Source of the DNA: Minicystis rosea
Lineage (GTDB): Bacteria > Myxococcota_A > Polyangia > Polyangiales > Polyangiaceae
Direction of reading: 5' to 3'
Assembly: GCA_001931535.1 (NCBI GenBank)
Contig: CP016211.1
Span: 13,841,501 to 13,905,500 of the forward strand
DNA: 64,000 nt
Positions 1 to 10,570 of this stretch are shown piece after piece (the stretch's first letter is position 1; each line of letters begins with the position of its first letter). The position numbers were made by a program, and so were the translations under genes. The notes under the pieces were generated by a model. That model saw only the letters and a list, made by a program, of their open reading frames with translations. It had not been told where the DNA came from and searched no databases.

Positions 1-1334
1 AGGGCTTCTTTCTCCACCGCGATCGAGACCGCGCCCATCACGGGCTGACGCACGAGATGCATGCCCTGGGTCACGCCCCGCGAGCAGATGCCGAGCACAT
101 CGCCTCGGCGCCAAACATCCTCGTCGCTGAACGCCACCGCCTCTAGCGAGAACGAGAAGCAGTGTTGAATCGACGGGAGCGGATCGGCCTCGCTCGCCCG
201 GAGGACCACGAACGGCGTGGCTTCGCGGTATTGGAGCGCATCCATCTCGTGATTGAGCGCGTCCACCGCGGCGCGGAAGGTGCCGTTGCGGAGCGCGCCG
301 ATGTCCACGCGCCGGCGGGTGAGCGGTTGGATGACGACGGCCGCATTCGCATCCATCGAGGTGCGGCGCGCCATCCAGAGCTCGAGCGAGAAGGGCGGAT
401 CGAACCCCTCGGCGAAGCCGTCGAAGCGACCGACGGCGTAAACGTGCCTGTCGGCCACGATCTCTTCGAGCCAGGATTCGGGCTCGGCGCGCGTGATCAT
501 CCGCTCTGCGCCGGGGGCGATCTCGATGTCGAGCGAAGCGAGGCTCGGCGCCGGCACGGCCAGCGTCGAGGTGGAGAGCAGGCTCCACGGGCCGTCCTCA
601 CCGGCGCTGACCTCGAGCACCAAGTTGAAGGTCAGTGTGCCGGAGGTGGGATCGGGGAGCTGGAGATCGCCGCCGCCGCTCATCCCCAAAACCCAGGTCG
701 CGCCGTCGTGACCCGGGGTGAAGGGCAGAACGACGTCCTGCTCGCCCGGCGTGTCCACGCGCAGGCGCACGGCCGCGCGCCACCCCGAACGAGAGAGCGA
801 GAGCGCGATGCGCTTGCCGACGTGCGCGCCCGTGAGGCTCTCCGACTGGCTGAAGACGTGACCATCGAGCGAGAGCCGCAGCGGATGAGGGAAGTCGACG
901 GCGAGCTCGACGCAATGGGAGGGGACGTTGGGCTCGCTCGAATGGACGTGCGGATGATCGGGAGTGAGCCGCAGCCTCAAGCTCTGGGGTGCTTCGAGGA
1001 AAGCGCCCAGGGCCTCACCGCCGGTCGCGAGATCCAAGATGGCTTTGACGGCCCCGCCCTCGATCTTGGTCGTCGGGCCCATGATGGGCTCTTTGCGGGA
1101 GGGGAGATACCACTCCACCGTCCACATCGTATTGGCGGGGAGATCGGGACAAGGCACGACGACGTGCGCCACCGCCTGTGTCCCCGTGAACGACACGGGC
1201 CGATCGAGCCGCGGAGCGCCCAAGGCCACGGGCGCGACGAGCTCGACGGCGACGAACCCGCCCGCGTGGGCCGCGAGCGAGATCACGCCGGAGGATATCG
1301 TCCTCCAATCCTTCTTGGCTTCGGGGGCGCTCAC
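1..1334 (-). CDS. Hypothetical protein of a T6SS cargo operon, 3' end beyond window
   Basis: The frame opens with GTG at 1334, whose GTGA overlaps the TGA stop of the large effector gene upstream, and stays open to base 1 (about 444 codons, no stop seen). The product starts MSAPEAKKDWRTISS and has no signal peptide or membrane segment. It is rich in alternating hydrophobic/polar stretches, as expected for beta-sandwich folds, and I recognise no family. The overlapping start argues for translational coupling to the effector, so it may be a chaperone, an adaptor or a further structural cargo component; this is inference from position only. The last gene of such an operon could also be an immunity factor, but its size argues against that. 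Confidence 0.6.
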   Translation of the reverse strand, partial: MSAPEAKKDWRTISSGVISLAAHAGGFVAVELVAPVALGAPRLDRPVSFTGTQAVAHVVVPCPDLPANTMWTVEWYLPSRKEPIMGPTTKIEGGAVKAILDLATGGEALGAFLEAPQSLRLRLTPDHPHVHSSEPNVPSHCVELAVDFPHPLRLSLDGHVFSQSESLTGAHVGKRIALSLSRSGWRAAVRLRVDTPGEQDVVLPFTPGHDGATWVLGMSGGGDLQLPDPTSGTLTFNLVLEVSAGEDGPWSLLSTSTLAVPAPSLASLDIEIAPGAERMITRAEPESWLEEIVADRHVYAVGRFDGFAEGFDPPFSLELWMARRTSMDANAAVVIQPLTRRRVDIGALRNGTFRAAVDALNHEMDALQYREATPFVVLRASEADPLPSIQHCFSFSLEAVAFSDEDVWRRGDVLGICSRGVTQGMHLVRQPVMGAVSIAVEKEA

Positions 1335-4300
1335 GGGCTCGGCTCCTCGGGCGGATAGGTCCAATGCGTCGTCGCCTCGACCTTCCCATCCCACTTGGCC
1401 GTGACGGTGATGGTGAACGATCGTGGCTTCTTGGATTTACCCAGCTTGAGCACATCGATGGTGCCACGTGCGATGTCGTCCGGCCCGGCCGACACCGGCG
1501 TGCCGATGGGCCGATAGGAGCTCTTCTCGTGGGCGAAGACGACGGACAGCGGTACGCGCGGGCCCTTGGCCGTGACGGAGAGCTCGAAGGCGCCTTTCTC
1601 GTCCCGCTTCACCTCGAGGTTGGAGAGCGTGAGCGCCGGCACGTTGTCGGTCATGTCCTCTGCGAAGGTGGTTGGAACGGAACCCGCGGCGATCTCCGCG
1701 CCTGCATACGTGGCGGCCACGAGTGTCTTGGCGACGATCTGCGTGGCACCGCCGTTGCCCACCTCTTTGGGGGTGAACGTCGCCGTGAGGACTTTGCCGT
1801 TGGCGATGGCCGCCTCCTTCGGTGGTTTGCCATCGAGCTGGAAGGCCGGTTTGGCCGCTTTCCAGAACTCGATGTCTCCGCCCGAGAGATCGGCGGTCAA
1901 ACGGAGACCGCCGGCGTCGGTCGCCTGCCGGATGCGCACGATCTGCGGGAGCGCGATGCGCGCGTGGACCTCGCTCGATCGAACGTCGGGGAGCGCGGGA
2001 TGGGCGATGCTGCTCAAGGTCTTTCGCTCGACCAAAGCGATGTCGCTGCACGACCCGTCGGGGCCGCAGTCCCGGCTGCCGGTCAGCTCCACGACGTGAC
2101 CACCGTTGTAGAAGCGAAGGAGATAGCGCACGAGCAGGACCTCTCCGCTCGCGGGCTTCTTCAGGGCCAGGATTTGCCCGAGAAAGGCCTTGGGATCGAA
2201 GGTCACTTGGAGCGCGCCGCTCGGGGTGTCGTCCGGCGCCTGCTCGACCGTGAGCGTGAGGCGGCCGGGGTGCTCGGCGTCGTCGACGACGATGCCGCCC
2301 AGCGTTTGCTTGGCGATGTCGCGCAAGGTGGTTTGCGGATCCGACTTGGGCTTTTCCTTGGTCGCGAGGACGGCGACATCCACGCTGCAACCATCCTCGC
2401 GGAGGCTCCCTGGAACGAGGCGGAAATCGCCCTTCGGGACCTTCTCGCGATACGCGGCATCGAGCTTCCCCAACGCGACGAGGAGCTTGCGGGCGATGCG
2501 CGGTGTGCCGGTCTTTTCTTTGCGCTTCCCGGCCTCGATCACTTCGTTCCACGTGGTGCCGGGCGCGACGACGGCCGCCTTTTGCCCCTTGGCCGGCTCG
2601 GCTTTGACGAGGAAACCCTTGTCCCAGGTCAGCTTGGCGCCGCCTGCCGGCGGCGGGACCGCGAGGATGGGATGGACCAGATCGACGAGCGCGTAGTCCT
2701 CACTCTTGCCCTCGATCTTGGTCTCGGCCAAGAGATAACCGGCGAGCGTCTCGGGGCAGTTGTCGTCGAATTCGAGATCCCAAGTGAAGCTCCCCCTTTG
2801 AGCGGCACGGGCTCCGCCTGATGCGGTGCGAGCTTGGGCTCCAGGAGGGTGACCTTCGGGGCGCCGAGGGTCTTTGCGCCCTTTTCGCTCCAGGATGAGC
2901 CCTCTTTGTGGGAGAGCACGAGATCGAATTCTCCCCATGCGGAGAGCGCGACGTGCCCGGCGAGGTTGCCGTCCTGATAACGAGATTGAGCGATGGGGAC
3001 TCGGATGTTGCCCGAGACCGCTTCCAGCTTGGCTTCGACGTCGGTCATCCGCCATTGATTGGAGATGGCCATGGCCGCGATCTCGGTGCCTGCCGCCCGC
3101 ACCGGGCGCTCTTCCACGGCCGGGAGCCAGGCTTTCGCGATCGGCTCGACGGAGGAAGCCTTGTCCGCAGAAGGCGAGACGAAGCGAACGAGGCCGCGTT
3201 CGAGGAGCAGATTGACGACCCAGAGGCCGACGATGGGATGGATGTTGTCGAGCTTGGGCGCGTCGCGCAGATCGGCGGCGGAGAGCTTGTCGCCGGAGTA
3301 CACGGGGTGCTCGGGGTCGCCCCAGAAACACACGGCCTCGACCAGCGCCGCGAGCTTGTCGTCTTTGACGAAGTGGGCTTCGAGCTCCTTCTTCGTCTCC
3401 TTTTCGCTCCACGCATTGAGGTGCCGGAGCCGCAGGTTGCGAAAGCGGTGCTTGGCGATGCGCGTGAGGTGGGCGCTCACGTCGGCGGCCTCGGGCGCTT
3501 TGCTGCGGCCTCGGACCATGAGGCCCGGTGTCGTGATCTCGACCGTGCTCGCCCAGCCCGGCGCTTGGACCGTCTTCTGCGTCTCGCCTGCGCCCACCGT
3601 GATCTCGACGGTGCTCTCCTCGCCATGCCCGCCTTGGCCCTCGCCGCCGCGGAAGGTGAGCGTCAGCGTGCGGGGCCCGGCCGCGACTTTGTCCTGAAAA
3701 TTGGAGACATCGATTCGGAGATAATAGTGCTCCGGTTTCAGGGGCGGGCTCGGCTCGATACCCTTCTTGTCGTCGGCGCCGGCGAAGGAGAGCTCGGAGA
3801 GATCTCCCCACGTGACCTCTTTCCCTTCCGTCCGATCCTCGGCGGGGAGGCGCTTGCGGAGATCTTCGTCCTCTCCCGCGTCGAGGTAGTTGTTGGCATT
3901 CTTCTCCTCGAAGAGGGGAAAGACCTCGCCGCCGGAGAGGAGCTCTTTGGCGGCCTCGGCGAGGCCTTCGAGGCCGTCTTTGCCGGGCCGGGAGAAGAGC
4001 TCCCAATGGAGGAAGCCCTCGTGTCCCTTGTCGACGTAGGTGGACGTCCAACCGATGTTGGTCCCCGCGGTCACGAAGAGATTCGGATGCGGGGCCGCGA
4101 ACGTGGTCATGGTGCCGTCGCGGAGGGCGCGCAACGCGGCTTCGAGATCGGTCTCCGGGGGCTTCTTGACGAGGCGAACCCGCCCGTCTCGGGGAGCGCT
4201 CTTGCCGAGCTTCGTTTGCACGTTGGAGACTTCGTAGCTCGTGGGATCGATGACCTCGACGGCCTCCGTGCGCACTTCCGTGGCGGGCTCGGTCTTCGGC

Positions 4301-5955
4301 CAGTGGTGCGTGCCGAGCGCGGGCGCGTCGGGATCGATGACGGTGAGCGCGCCTCTTTGCTCGCGGTGGAGGGCGGCGAGCCATGGAGTCTCCCGATAGG
4401 CGCTCTGCTCCAAGCCCTGTTGCCAGCCCTTCAGGCCCAGAGATCCGCCGGGGCCGGCGAGGTGCATGTAGAGCGCGTGGAACACCCATCGCTTCGGCGC
4501 TTCTCCCGGCTTCTTCGGCACCGACTCGATTTCGTGGCGGACGAGGACGAAGTTGGGTGTGTTGCCGGAGAGCTCCACGGCGAGATCGTGACGGTGGCCT
4601 TTCTCGTCTTCGGCGGGGGCGGCGCCAGGAGTGGTCTTCTCGGCGAAGCGGGCCGCGACGATGCGCCCGGGCGCCATGGCCCGCACGGGCACGAACCCCG
4701 ATTTCCCCACGACGGCGTCCTTGGTCGAGAGGTGCACGCCGCCATGGAGATTGTCGTGGGCGCCGAGCGGGTAGAAGCCGCCGAGATCGACCGGCCGGGA
4801 CTCCTGATGATGGAGCATGGGAATCGGCGCGGCGGCGACGCCCTTGATCTCGAAGGGGAACGAGGCGCGCGCTTGGGTGGTGACGACCGCGCCCTCGGGG
4901 ACCACGACGTTCGCCGTGTCCTTGGACCAGAAGATGTAGCCACCTTCCTTGTCCTTGTTGCCGACGTCGTCGAGGAAGAGCGCGTTCTTCTGGTTGAAGT
5001 CGTCGTAGTTCTTCTGCTTCCAATAGGCGGATTGGGGATCTTTGGCGGCCTTGACGAAGGCCGGATAATCACCCTTCCGCCGGAAGAAGAAGCGCGCGCG
5101 GACCAGGACGAGCGTCCCGCGGCGATCGTCCCAATCGCCCTTCACCAAGAGGATCACGTCGTGCGCCGGCGCGAGATCGGCGAGGGTGGATTTCCCATTC
5201 GTGAGATCGAGCAGGGTGCCGGGCGTGACCCAGCCGAAGGGCGTGGCCGGATCGGCGATGGCGAGCCAGAGCTCGGGCTCGCCGCCCGCGCCGGCGAGGT
5301 GGGCATATCCCACGAAGAGGATCAGGTGATTGCGACCCTTGGTGAACCCGCTGTAGAAGAAGACCGGGTTGTTGAGCCGCAGCGACGCCAGCACCGGCGC
5401 GAATTGATCCTCGATCTTCGCGTCCGTGAGCGTCGCGGCCACCTCCGCGCGCTGGCGCGTGTCGGCGCTCGAAGGGTAGATGTGGCCGATCTCGTAAACC
5501 TTCTTGAGATGCTCCTTCCACGCCTCGACGAAGCCGCCGTAGGACCCGAGATCGGCGTCCGACACCTGCGTCTCGGCCGTGGCATGGAACATCCGCAGCT
5601 TGCTCGGCGCGCGCAGGTTGAGGCGGTAGGTGGAGTTGTCCGCGTCCCAATGGGTGATGTAGCGATCCTTCGGGGGACCGTCCTCGAGGAGCTGAAACCA
5701 GTTGTAGAGGGTGGAAGCGGACGTCCGGCCACACCAATCGTCCACGAACTTGCCGTCGGCTTTGCGATAGCCGCGCTGGCCGAGGAGCGGGACTTGGAGG
5801 ATGTGGTAGTCGAGAAACTTCGATCGCGGGACGAGCTTGGTTTCGAGCTCGTATTGATCGATGGGATACACGCGGCGCGCGTTCTCGGCGCGGGCCACGG
5901 GGCCGTTCGCATCGACGGCGCAGTTCTTCGCGTGGAGCTTCCGTTCGACGGCCAT
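1331..5955 (-). CDS. Large putative T6SS cell-wall effector: papain-like (C39-type) peptidase plus M23-like domain; frame break at 2792-2796
   Basis: ATG at 5955 (start MAVERKLHAK) follows the LysM gene by 8 bases. Read across one frame break it gives about 1541 residues. Residues 1-290 look like a papain/C39-type cysteine peptidase: Cys75 in DDWCGRTSAS, His210 in GRNHLILFVGY, Asp235 in LAIADPATP. Residues about 395-700 resemble an M23 (LytM-type) domain: HGGVH (404-408), VRAMAPGRIVAAR, HALYMHL near 493, and EGFLHWELFSR further on. Two usual zinc ligands are altered (HxxxD reads HGGVH; HxH reads FLH) and the domain holds a long insertion, so activity is uncertain. The C-terminal third has Ig-like beta repeats. 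The frame changes at a 5-G run (coding strand); six Gs would join LKGG to SFTWDLEFDD. Position beside vgrG and the domain set suggest a peptidoglycan-targeting cargo. There is no signal peptide, which fits T6SS export. Confidence 0.7.
2792..2796 (-). other. Frame break in G5 run of the large effector gene
   Basis: The upstream frame reads ...EPVPLKGGASLGIS and soon loses protein-like composition, while the next frame becomes protein-like from SFTWDLEFDD to the stop at 1331. Adding one G to the five-G run (coding strand) restores a single frame. It is either a consensus deletion or a genuine mutation. Confidence 0.8.
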
Positions 5956-5963
5956 GGGTCTCG

Positions 5964-6983
5964 CTAGAGAGAGAAGGCGTAGCTCGGCGGCGCGGGGCGC
6001 ACGCGGTGGACGCGGATCACGTAATCGTGATCGGTCGACTGCCCGTGGGCTTTGAAGGGCTCCGGGATGTAGAGGATTCCCGGGCGATCGCGGTCGGAGA
6101 GGACGACGTCGCCGGTGCCGAGGTTGCGGCGGCGACAACCGACCTCGCGGACCAAGAGCCTTTGCACCTCGGCGTGATCGGTGGTGCCGAAGTTGAATTG
6201 GAGGAGGGCGCGCTCGTCGAGGTCGTGGAGCTTGGCGATGGAGGCCAGCGTCTCGCCAGTGCGCACGCGGTGCCGGCGCACGGCCGTGATGGCGAGAGCG
6301 CGTTTCTGCGGCTTGCGGGCGAGCTTCTTGTCGAGCTCTACCACCGTGGGGCGAGGCCAGCGCTCACTGCGGCCGAGGGCGCCGTGCTCGCCGACGGGGT
6401 GTAGACCGAAGCCGTCGAAGACGAGGACGTGCAGGAGATCGCGCTCGCCGCGATCGGCGCGCACCGAGCAGCGGCCGGGGCGGATGCCTTCGAAGCGCAC
6501 GTAGCCTTCGGCGTCGGTGCGCTTCTCTTCTTCGCGACCGTCGGGGAGCGCGACCCAGAGGGCCACGTCCGCAATGGGATCCGAGGTCGCGTCGTCCACC
6601 ACTTGATACGTAATGGATGCGCGCTCGACCTGGGCCGGCCGGCGCACCGTCTCCGGCTCTTCTTCGAGGCCGCCGGCGGGCGCGGGGAGGCGCGTGCGCA
6701 CGGCCGTCAATCGCCCATCCTCGAGGGCGCGGCGCAGGGTGCGCTTCAACCACGTTGCGTCGGGCACGCCTTCGCCCGGGAATGCGCCGGTGAGCGAGCG
6801 GCAAATGGATGCGAGCATCTCCGTGCGCGCGTCACCGAAACCACCGGGGAACCATGCGTCCACGCGAGCTTTGGCCATTTCGCGCGTCATCGGCTGGCCG
6901 CGCAGCGAATGGGCTTCCGTGCGCGCGTCGCCGCGTACCAGCCACACCCCGGCGGATCCGTCGATTCTCCACCTGCTCGCCAT
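5964..6983 (-). CDS. LysM and carboxypeptidase-regulatory-like domain protein of vgrG locus
   Basis: The start chosen is ATG 6983 (MASRWRIDG); an in-frame TTG at 7031 would add 16 residues but lies in the divergent vgrG promoter region. The protein has 339 residues. Residues about 20-100 form a charged helical part; residues 124-185 are a transthyretin/CNA-B-like beta domain (DAEGYVRFEGIRPG is the usual turn pattern); residues 237-315 are a LysM-type module (HRVRTGETLASIAKLHDL) extended at its C-end. LysM modules bind peptidoglycan or chitin. It has no signal peptide, so it probably travels as, or with, T6SS cargo, or acts as an adaptor linking the downstream effector to the VgrG spike. It is co-transcribed with the effector at 5955 (8-base gap) and divergent from vgrG. 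The domain call is good; the role is inferred. Confidence 0.75.
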   Translation of the reverse strand: MASRWRIDGSAGVWLVRGDARTEAHSLRGQPMTREMAKARVDAWFPGGFGDARTEMLASICRSLTGAFPGEGVPDATWLKRTLRRALEDGRLTAVRTRLPAPAGGLEEEPETVRRPAQVERASITYQVVDDATSDPIADVALWVALPDGREEEKRTDAEGYVRFEGIRPGRCSVRADRGERDLLHVLVFDGFGLHPVGEHGALGRSERWPRPTVVELDKKLARKPQKRALAITAVRRHRVRTGETLASIAKLHDLDERALLQFNFGTTDHAEVQRLLVREVGCRRRNLGTGDVVLSDRDRPGILYIPEPFKAHGQSTDHDYVIRVHRVRPAPPSYAFSL

Positions 6984-7104
6984 GCGCGGCGCCCTCGCCC
7001 CGACGAGACCACCGGCCTCCCGCACTGTCAAGCGCGCCTTGCGGCCGCGCGCGGCGCCCCGTTAGACTCGCGGCTCGTAACGTCGGAACGGATCAGGGGC
7101 TCGC
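6984..7104. promoter_or_regulatory. Divergent promoter region between the LysM operon and vgrG
   Basis: These 121 bases separate two divergent starts and must hold both promoters. A TTGACA hexamer is visible on the minus strand at 7031-7026, but no convincing partner -10 box follows it. I could not define the promoters further. Confidence 0.4.
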
Positions 7105-9264
7105 ATGCACACCTTTCGCGTTCACGGGCTGGATCACGATCTCCATTTGATTCGCTTCGACGGTCACGAGGGCATCTCCGAGCTCTTCTCGTTCGACGTC
7201 ACGCTGGCCTGCGAAGATCGCGACATCGCCTTCTCCGCCGTCGTCGGCGCAAAGGCCACCCTCGAGATCCGCTCCGGCGATTCCATGCGGCGGATTCATG
7301 GCATCGTCAGCGATTTCGAGCAGGGCGACGAGGGCAAGAAGCTCACGGCCTATCGGACCACGCTCGTCCCCGCGGTGTGGCGGCTCCGTCACGTCCGCGC
7401 GAGCCGGATCTTCCAGGGCGACACGACACCACAGATCATCGAGAAGGTCTTGCTCAAGGCCGGCATCGCGGCGAGCGGTTTTCGCTTCGCGCTCCGCGGC
7501 GAGTACAAGCCGCGTGAATACTGCGTGCAGTATCGAGAGACGGACTTCGCCTTCCTCAGCCGGCTGATGGAGGAAGACGGCATGGCGTATTTCTTCGAGC
7601 ACGGCGGCGACGAGGACGTCTTCGTCGTCTCCGACAACGGGCCTGCGCACGTCGCCGTCGCTGGAGGTCACGAGATCGCGTTTCGCGCGCCCACGGGTGC
7701 TCTGCAGCAAGGGGAGCACGTATCGCGCTTCCGTTGGAGCGAGCGCGTGCGCCCGGGGAAGGTCACGCTCCGCGATTACAACTTCAAGAAGCCCACGCTC
7801 CCGCTCGAGCGCGCAGCCGACGCGCGCGGCGCGCTCGAAGTCTACGACTACCCCGGCGACTACGAAGATCCCGGGGAGGGCGCCCGCCTCGCCGCCGTCC
7901 GGCTCGAAGAGCTGCGCGCACCGCAGCGTACAGGCGAGGGCGACAGCGTGTGCGCGCGGCTCGCTTCGGGGCTCACGTTCACCATGACGGACCACCCGCG
8001 CGACGATTTCAACCGGCGTTATCTCGTCACACGCATCGAGCATCACGGCGTCGATCCGCATGTCGAAGGCCACGACGGCGCAGATCGGGTCTACGAAAAC
8101 CATTTCGACGTGATCCCCGCCGAGGTCGCTTTCCGGCCCGCGCAGATCACGCCCAAGCCCACCATCCGCGGCGTGCAGACCGCCTTCGTGGTGGGCCCGA
8201 AGGGCGAGGAGATCTACACGGACGAGCACGGCCGCGTGAAGGTGAAGTTCCACTGGGATCGCGAGGGCAAAGGTGATGAGACGAGCTCGTGTTGGATCCG
8301 GGTGAGCCAAGCTTGGGCGGGCTCGGCCTGGGGAGCGATGGTGTTGCCGCGCGTGGGCCACGAGGTGGTGATCGATTTCGTGGAAGGTGATCCCGATCGG
8401 CCGCTCGTGGTCGGCTCCGTGTATCACGGCACCAACGTGCCTCCATATCCGCTGCCGGCCGAGCGCACGAAGAGCACCCTCAAGTCACAGTCCGTGGGCG
8501 GGAGCGGCTCGAACGAGATTCGTTTCGAGGACAAGAAGGGATCGGAAGAGGTCTTCGTCCACGCGCAAAAGGACATGAACATCGCCGTCGAGCACGACGA
8601 GTCGCGCCAGATCGGGCACAACCGCGCCAAGTCGGTGACGGCCGACGACAGCGAGACCATCGGCGGCAACAAGACCATCATGGTCGCGCAGAATCAGATG
8701 GAGACCATCGGCGCCAACGACAGCCTCACCGTCGGTGGCAATCTGCTCGTCACCGTGGCCGGCGCCATTGCCATTGCGAGCGGCGGTGGAGGAGGTGGTG
8801 GTGGCGGAGGCAGCGGGCACGACGTCGACGGCGCGTTCGATGGCAACGTGCGGCTCGAGATCAAGAAGACGATGTCGCTCACCGTCGATCAGGCGCGCAC
8901 CTTCGCCGTCGGTGGATCGAGCGTCGAGAGCGTGAGCGGCGATCGGACGGTGAGCGTCGACGGCGCCCAGAATGCCTCCATCGGGAAAGATGCTTCGCTC
9001 TCGGTCGAGGGGAATCAGCGCGAGGAAGCCGGCGGAAAGCGCACGATGATCGTCGGCGAGAAGCTCACCATCACCTGCGGCGACAGCGAGATCACCATCG
9101 ACAAGAACGGTTCGATTCGCATCAAGGGCAAAGACATCACCGTGCAAGGCGAGGGCGACATCCGCGTCGAGGGCAAAAGCATCCGCGTGAAGAGCGACAA
9201 CACCGTCGACGTCTCGGCGTCCGGTGACGTCAAGGTCAAGGCGGGGAACGTCATCCTCAACTGA
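7105..9264 (+). CDS. vgrG: Type VI secretion spike protein VgrG
   Basis: This 719-residue protein starts with ATG at 7105 (MHTFRVHGLDHDLHLIRFDG). The N-terminal ~370 residues match the gp27-like part of VgrG (GHEGISELFSFDV, FLSRLMEEDGMAYFFEH, RITKIEH-type RIEHHG), followed by the gp5-like OB fold with VKVKFHWDREGKGDE, SCWIRVSQAWAGSAWGAM and LPRVGHEVVIDFVEGDPDRP, all classic VgrG motifs. After PYPLP comes a long beta-helix of valine/glycine repeats ending in KVKAGNVILN. The helix is interrupted near residues 555-580 by a run of ten glycines and a short DVDGAFDG linker. VgrG trimers cap the Hcp tube and carry effectors, here probably those encoded divergently. The TIGR02270 gene follows by 14 bases. 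No T6SS sheath or baseplate genes are present in the window. Confidence 0.97.
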   Translation: MHTFRVHGLDHDLHLIRFDGHEGISELFSFDVTLACEDRDIAFSAVVGAKATLEIRSGDSMRRIHGIVSDFEQGDEGKKLTAYRTTLVPAVWRLRHVRASRIFQGDTTPQIIEKVLLKAGIAASGFRFALRGEYKPREYCVQYRETDFAFLSRLMEEDGMAYFFEHGGDEDVFVVSDNGPAHVAVAGGHEIAFRAPTGALQQGEHVSRFRWSERVRPGKVTLRDYNFKKPTLPLERAADARGALEVYDYPGDYEDPGEGARLAAVRLEELRAPQRTGEGDSVCARLASGLTFTMTDHPRDDFNRRYLVTRIEHHGVDPHVEGHDGADRVYENHFDVIPAEVAFRPAQITPKPTIRGVQTAFVVGPKGEEIYTDEHGRVKVKFHWDREGKGDETSSCWIRVSQAWAGSAWGAMVLPRVGHEVVIDFVEGDPDRPLVVGSVYHGTNVPPYPLPAERTKSTLKSQSVGGSGSNEIRFEDKKGSEEVFVHAQKDMNIAVEHDESRQIGHNRAKSVTADDSETIGGNKTIMVAQNQMETIGANDSLTVGGNLLVTVAGAIAIASGGGGGGGGGGSGHDVDGAFDGNVRLEIKKTMSLTVDQARTFAVGGSSVESVSGDRTVSVDGAQNASIGKDASLSVEGNQREEAGGKRTMIVGEKLTITCGDSEITIDKNGSIRIKGKDITVQGEGDIRVEGKSIRVKSDNTVDVSASGDVKVKAGNVILN

Positions 9265-9278
9265 CGCGAGGATCGAGC

Positions 9279-10526
9279 GTGACGTCCGCGATCGATGCCG
9301 AAAACTTCGAGCTCTACGCCGAGGAGGCCGCTTTCCTCTGGCAGCTCCGCGACGCCGCCGTCCGCGATCCGACCCACGATTTGTGGAGCTTGTGCGCGCT
9401 CGACGAGCGCATCGAAGCGCACCTCGACGGCCTCCGGCTCGCGGGCGACGCGGGCTGGGCGATCTGCGAAGCGGCGCTCGACGAAGGAAAGGGCGGGGAG
9501 ACGTTCGTCGCGACCGTGCTCGCCGTCGGGAATCTGCGGCGAATCGCGCGGGTGCTCGACGCCGGTGGCGCCGATCCCGTGCGCATGCGCGGTATCATCT
9601 CCGCGCTTGGATGGGTGCCTTTGACGGAGGCGACGCCCATCCTCCGAGGTCTCTTGTTTCCCCGCTGCTCGCCGGTGCTGCATGCCATTGGCATCGCGGC
9701 GAGCACGGCGCATCGCGCCGATGTCGGCGCGGCGCTGGAGAATGCGCTTTACAGCAGCAATCCCGATCTCAAGGCCCGCGCGCTCCGCGCCGTGGGCGAT
9801 CTCGGGCGCGACGATCTGCTCTCCGTGGTGCGAAGCGCGTTGGATGACAACGATGACGGTTGCCGCTTTTCCGCCGCATGGTCGGCGGCGCGCTTCGGGG
9901 ATGAAGAGGCGACACGGCGGCTGCTCGTCATCGCCGAGGGGACTGGGCCGCATGCGACGGCGGCGGTCGACATGGCCATGCGCCGTTTGGATCCGGCGAT
10001 GGCCGCGAGGTGGTTGCGTGATCGCACGATCCCAGATGCGCGGGCACGTGTGATGGTGGCCGGCGCGGCGGCGCTCGGGGATCCTGCTGCGGTCGAGTGG
10101 TTGTTTCCCTTGATGGAGACTCCGGCGCTGGCACGGATTGCCGCGGCGGCGCTCGCACGGATCACCGGGTTGAGCCTCGCGGCCGAGAAGCTCAAAGGGC
10201 GCTCACCCGAAGGCTTTCAGGTAGGGCCGAGCGATGATCCGGAGGACGACGATGTTGCCATGGATCCGGATGGCGGCTTGCCATGGCCCAATGTCGAAGC
10301 GCTGCAAGCGTGGTGGCGAAGGGCGCAGGGACGATATCCGGCCGGTACGAGGATGATTGAGGGAAAGCCGATGAGCGAAGATGCGCTCGTGCACGTGCTG
10401 CGCGCGGGACACCAGCAGGCGCGCGGGGCGGCGGCGATTGAGCTGGCTTTGCGGCGGCAGGGGGAGGCGATCTTCGAGGTGCGGGCGGCGGGGGAGCGGC
10501 AGAGGAGGGAGCTGGGGGTGGGGTGA
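9279..10526 (+). CDS. TIGR02270-type HEAT-repeat protein linked to T6SS
   Basis: GTG 9279 (MTSAIDAENFELYAEEAAFL) starts a 415-residue protein in an operon with vgrG. Near residues 20-60 it has the family pattern WQLRDAAVRDP...LCALDERIEAHLDGL, then AGDAGWAICEAAL, followed by several HEAT-type helical pairs (LGWVPLTEATPILRGLL, LKARALRAVGDLGRDDLL, CRFSAAWSAARFGDEEA). The C-terminal region has an acidic loop (DDPEDDDVAMDPDG) and ends with a helix-rich domain. Proteins of this family usually sit next to vgrG or DUF2169 genes in proteobacterial T6SS loci and are thought to be adaptors or chaperones; their exact job is not established. It is cytoplasmic: no signal peptide or membrane segment is seen. 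Confidence 0.88.
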   Translation: MTSAIDAENFELYAEEAAFLWQLRDAAVRDPTHDLWSLCALDERIEAHLDGLRLAGDAGWAICEAALDEGKGGETFVATVLAVGNLRRIARVLDAGGADPVRMRGIISALGWVPLTEATPILRGLLFPRCSPVLHAIGIAASTAHRADVGAALENALYSSNPDLKARALRAVGDLGRDDLLSVVRSALDDNDDGCRFSAAWSAARFGDEEATRRLLVIAEGTGPHATAAVDMAMRRLDPAMAARWLRDRTIPDARARVMVAGAAALGDPAAVEWLFPLMETPALARIAAAALARITGLSLAAEKLKGRSPEGFQVGPSDDPEDDDVAMDPDGGLPWPNVEALQAWWRRAQGRYPAGTRMIEGKPMSEDALVHVLRAGHQQARGAAAIELALRRQGEAIFEVRAAGERQRRELGVG

Positions 10527-10570
10527 GCGCGAAGCGGGCAGGGCACGCACGTCGCGTTCGACGTAGTAGG

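Noticed and set aside
2792..2796. Programmed -1 frameshift in the effector gene
   Set aside because: The same break occurs in unrelated genes including a glycosidase, and no X-XXY-YYZ heptamer plus downstream structure is evident. A missing base is simpler.
2908..5967. Long plus-strand open frame (over 1000 codons) opposite the effector gene, and similar long frames opposite TcA and TcB-TcC
   Set aside because: High-GC antisense frames stay open by codon bias. Composition is Arg/Ala/Gly/His-rich with no domains, and the opposite strand has clear family motifs.
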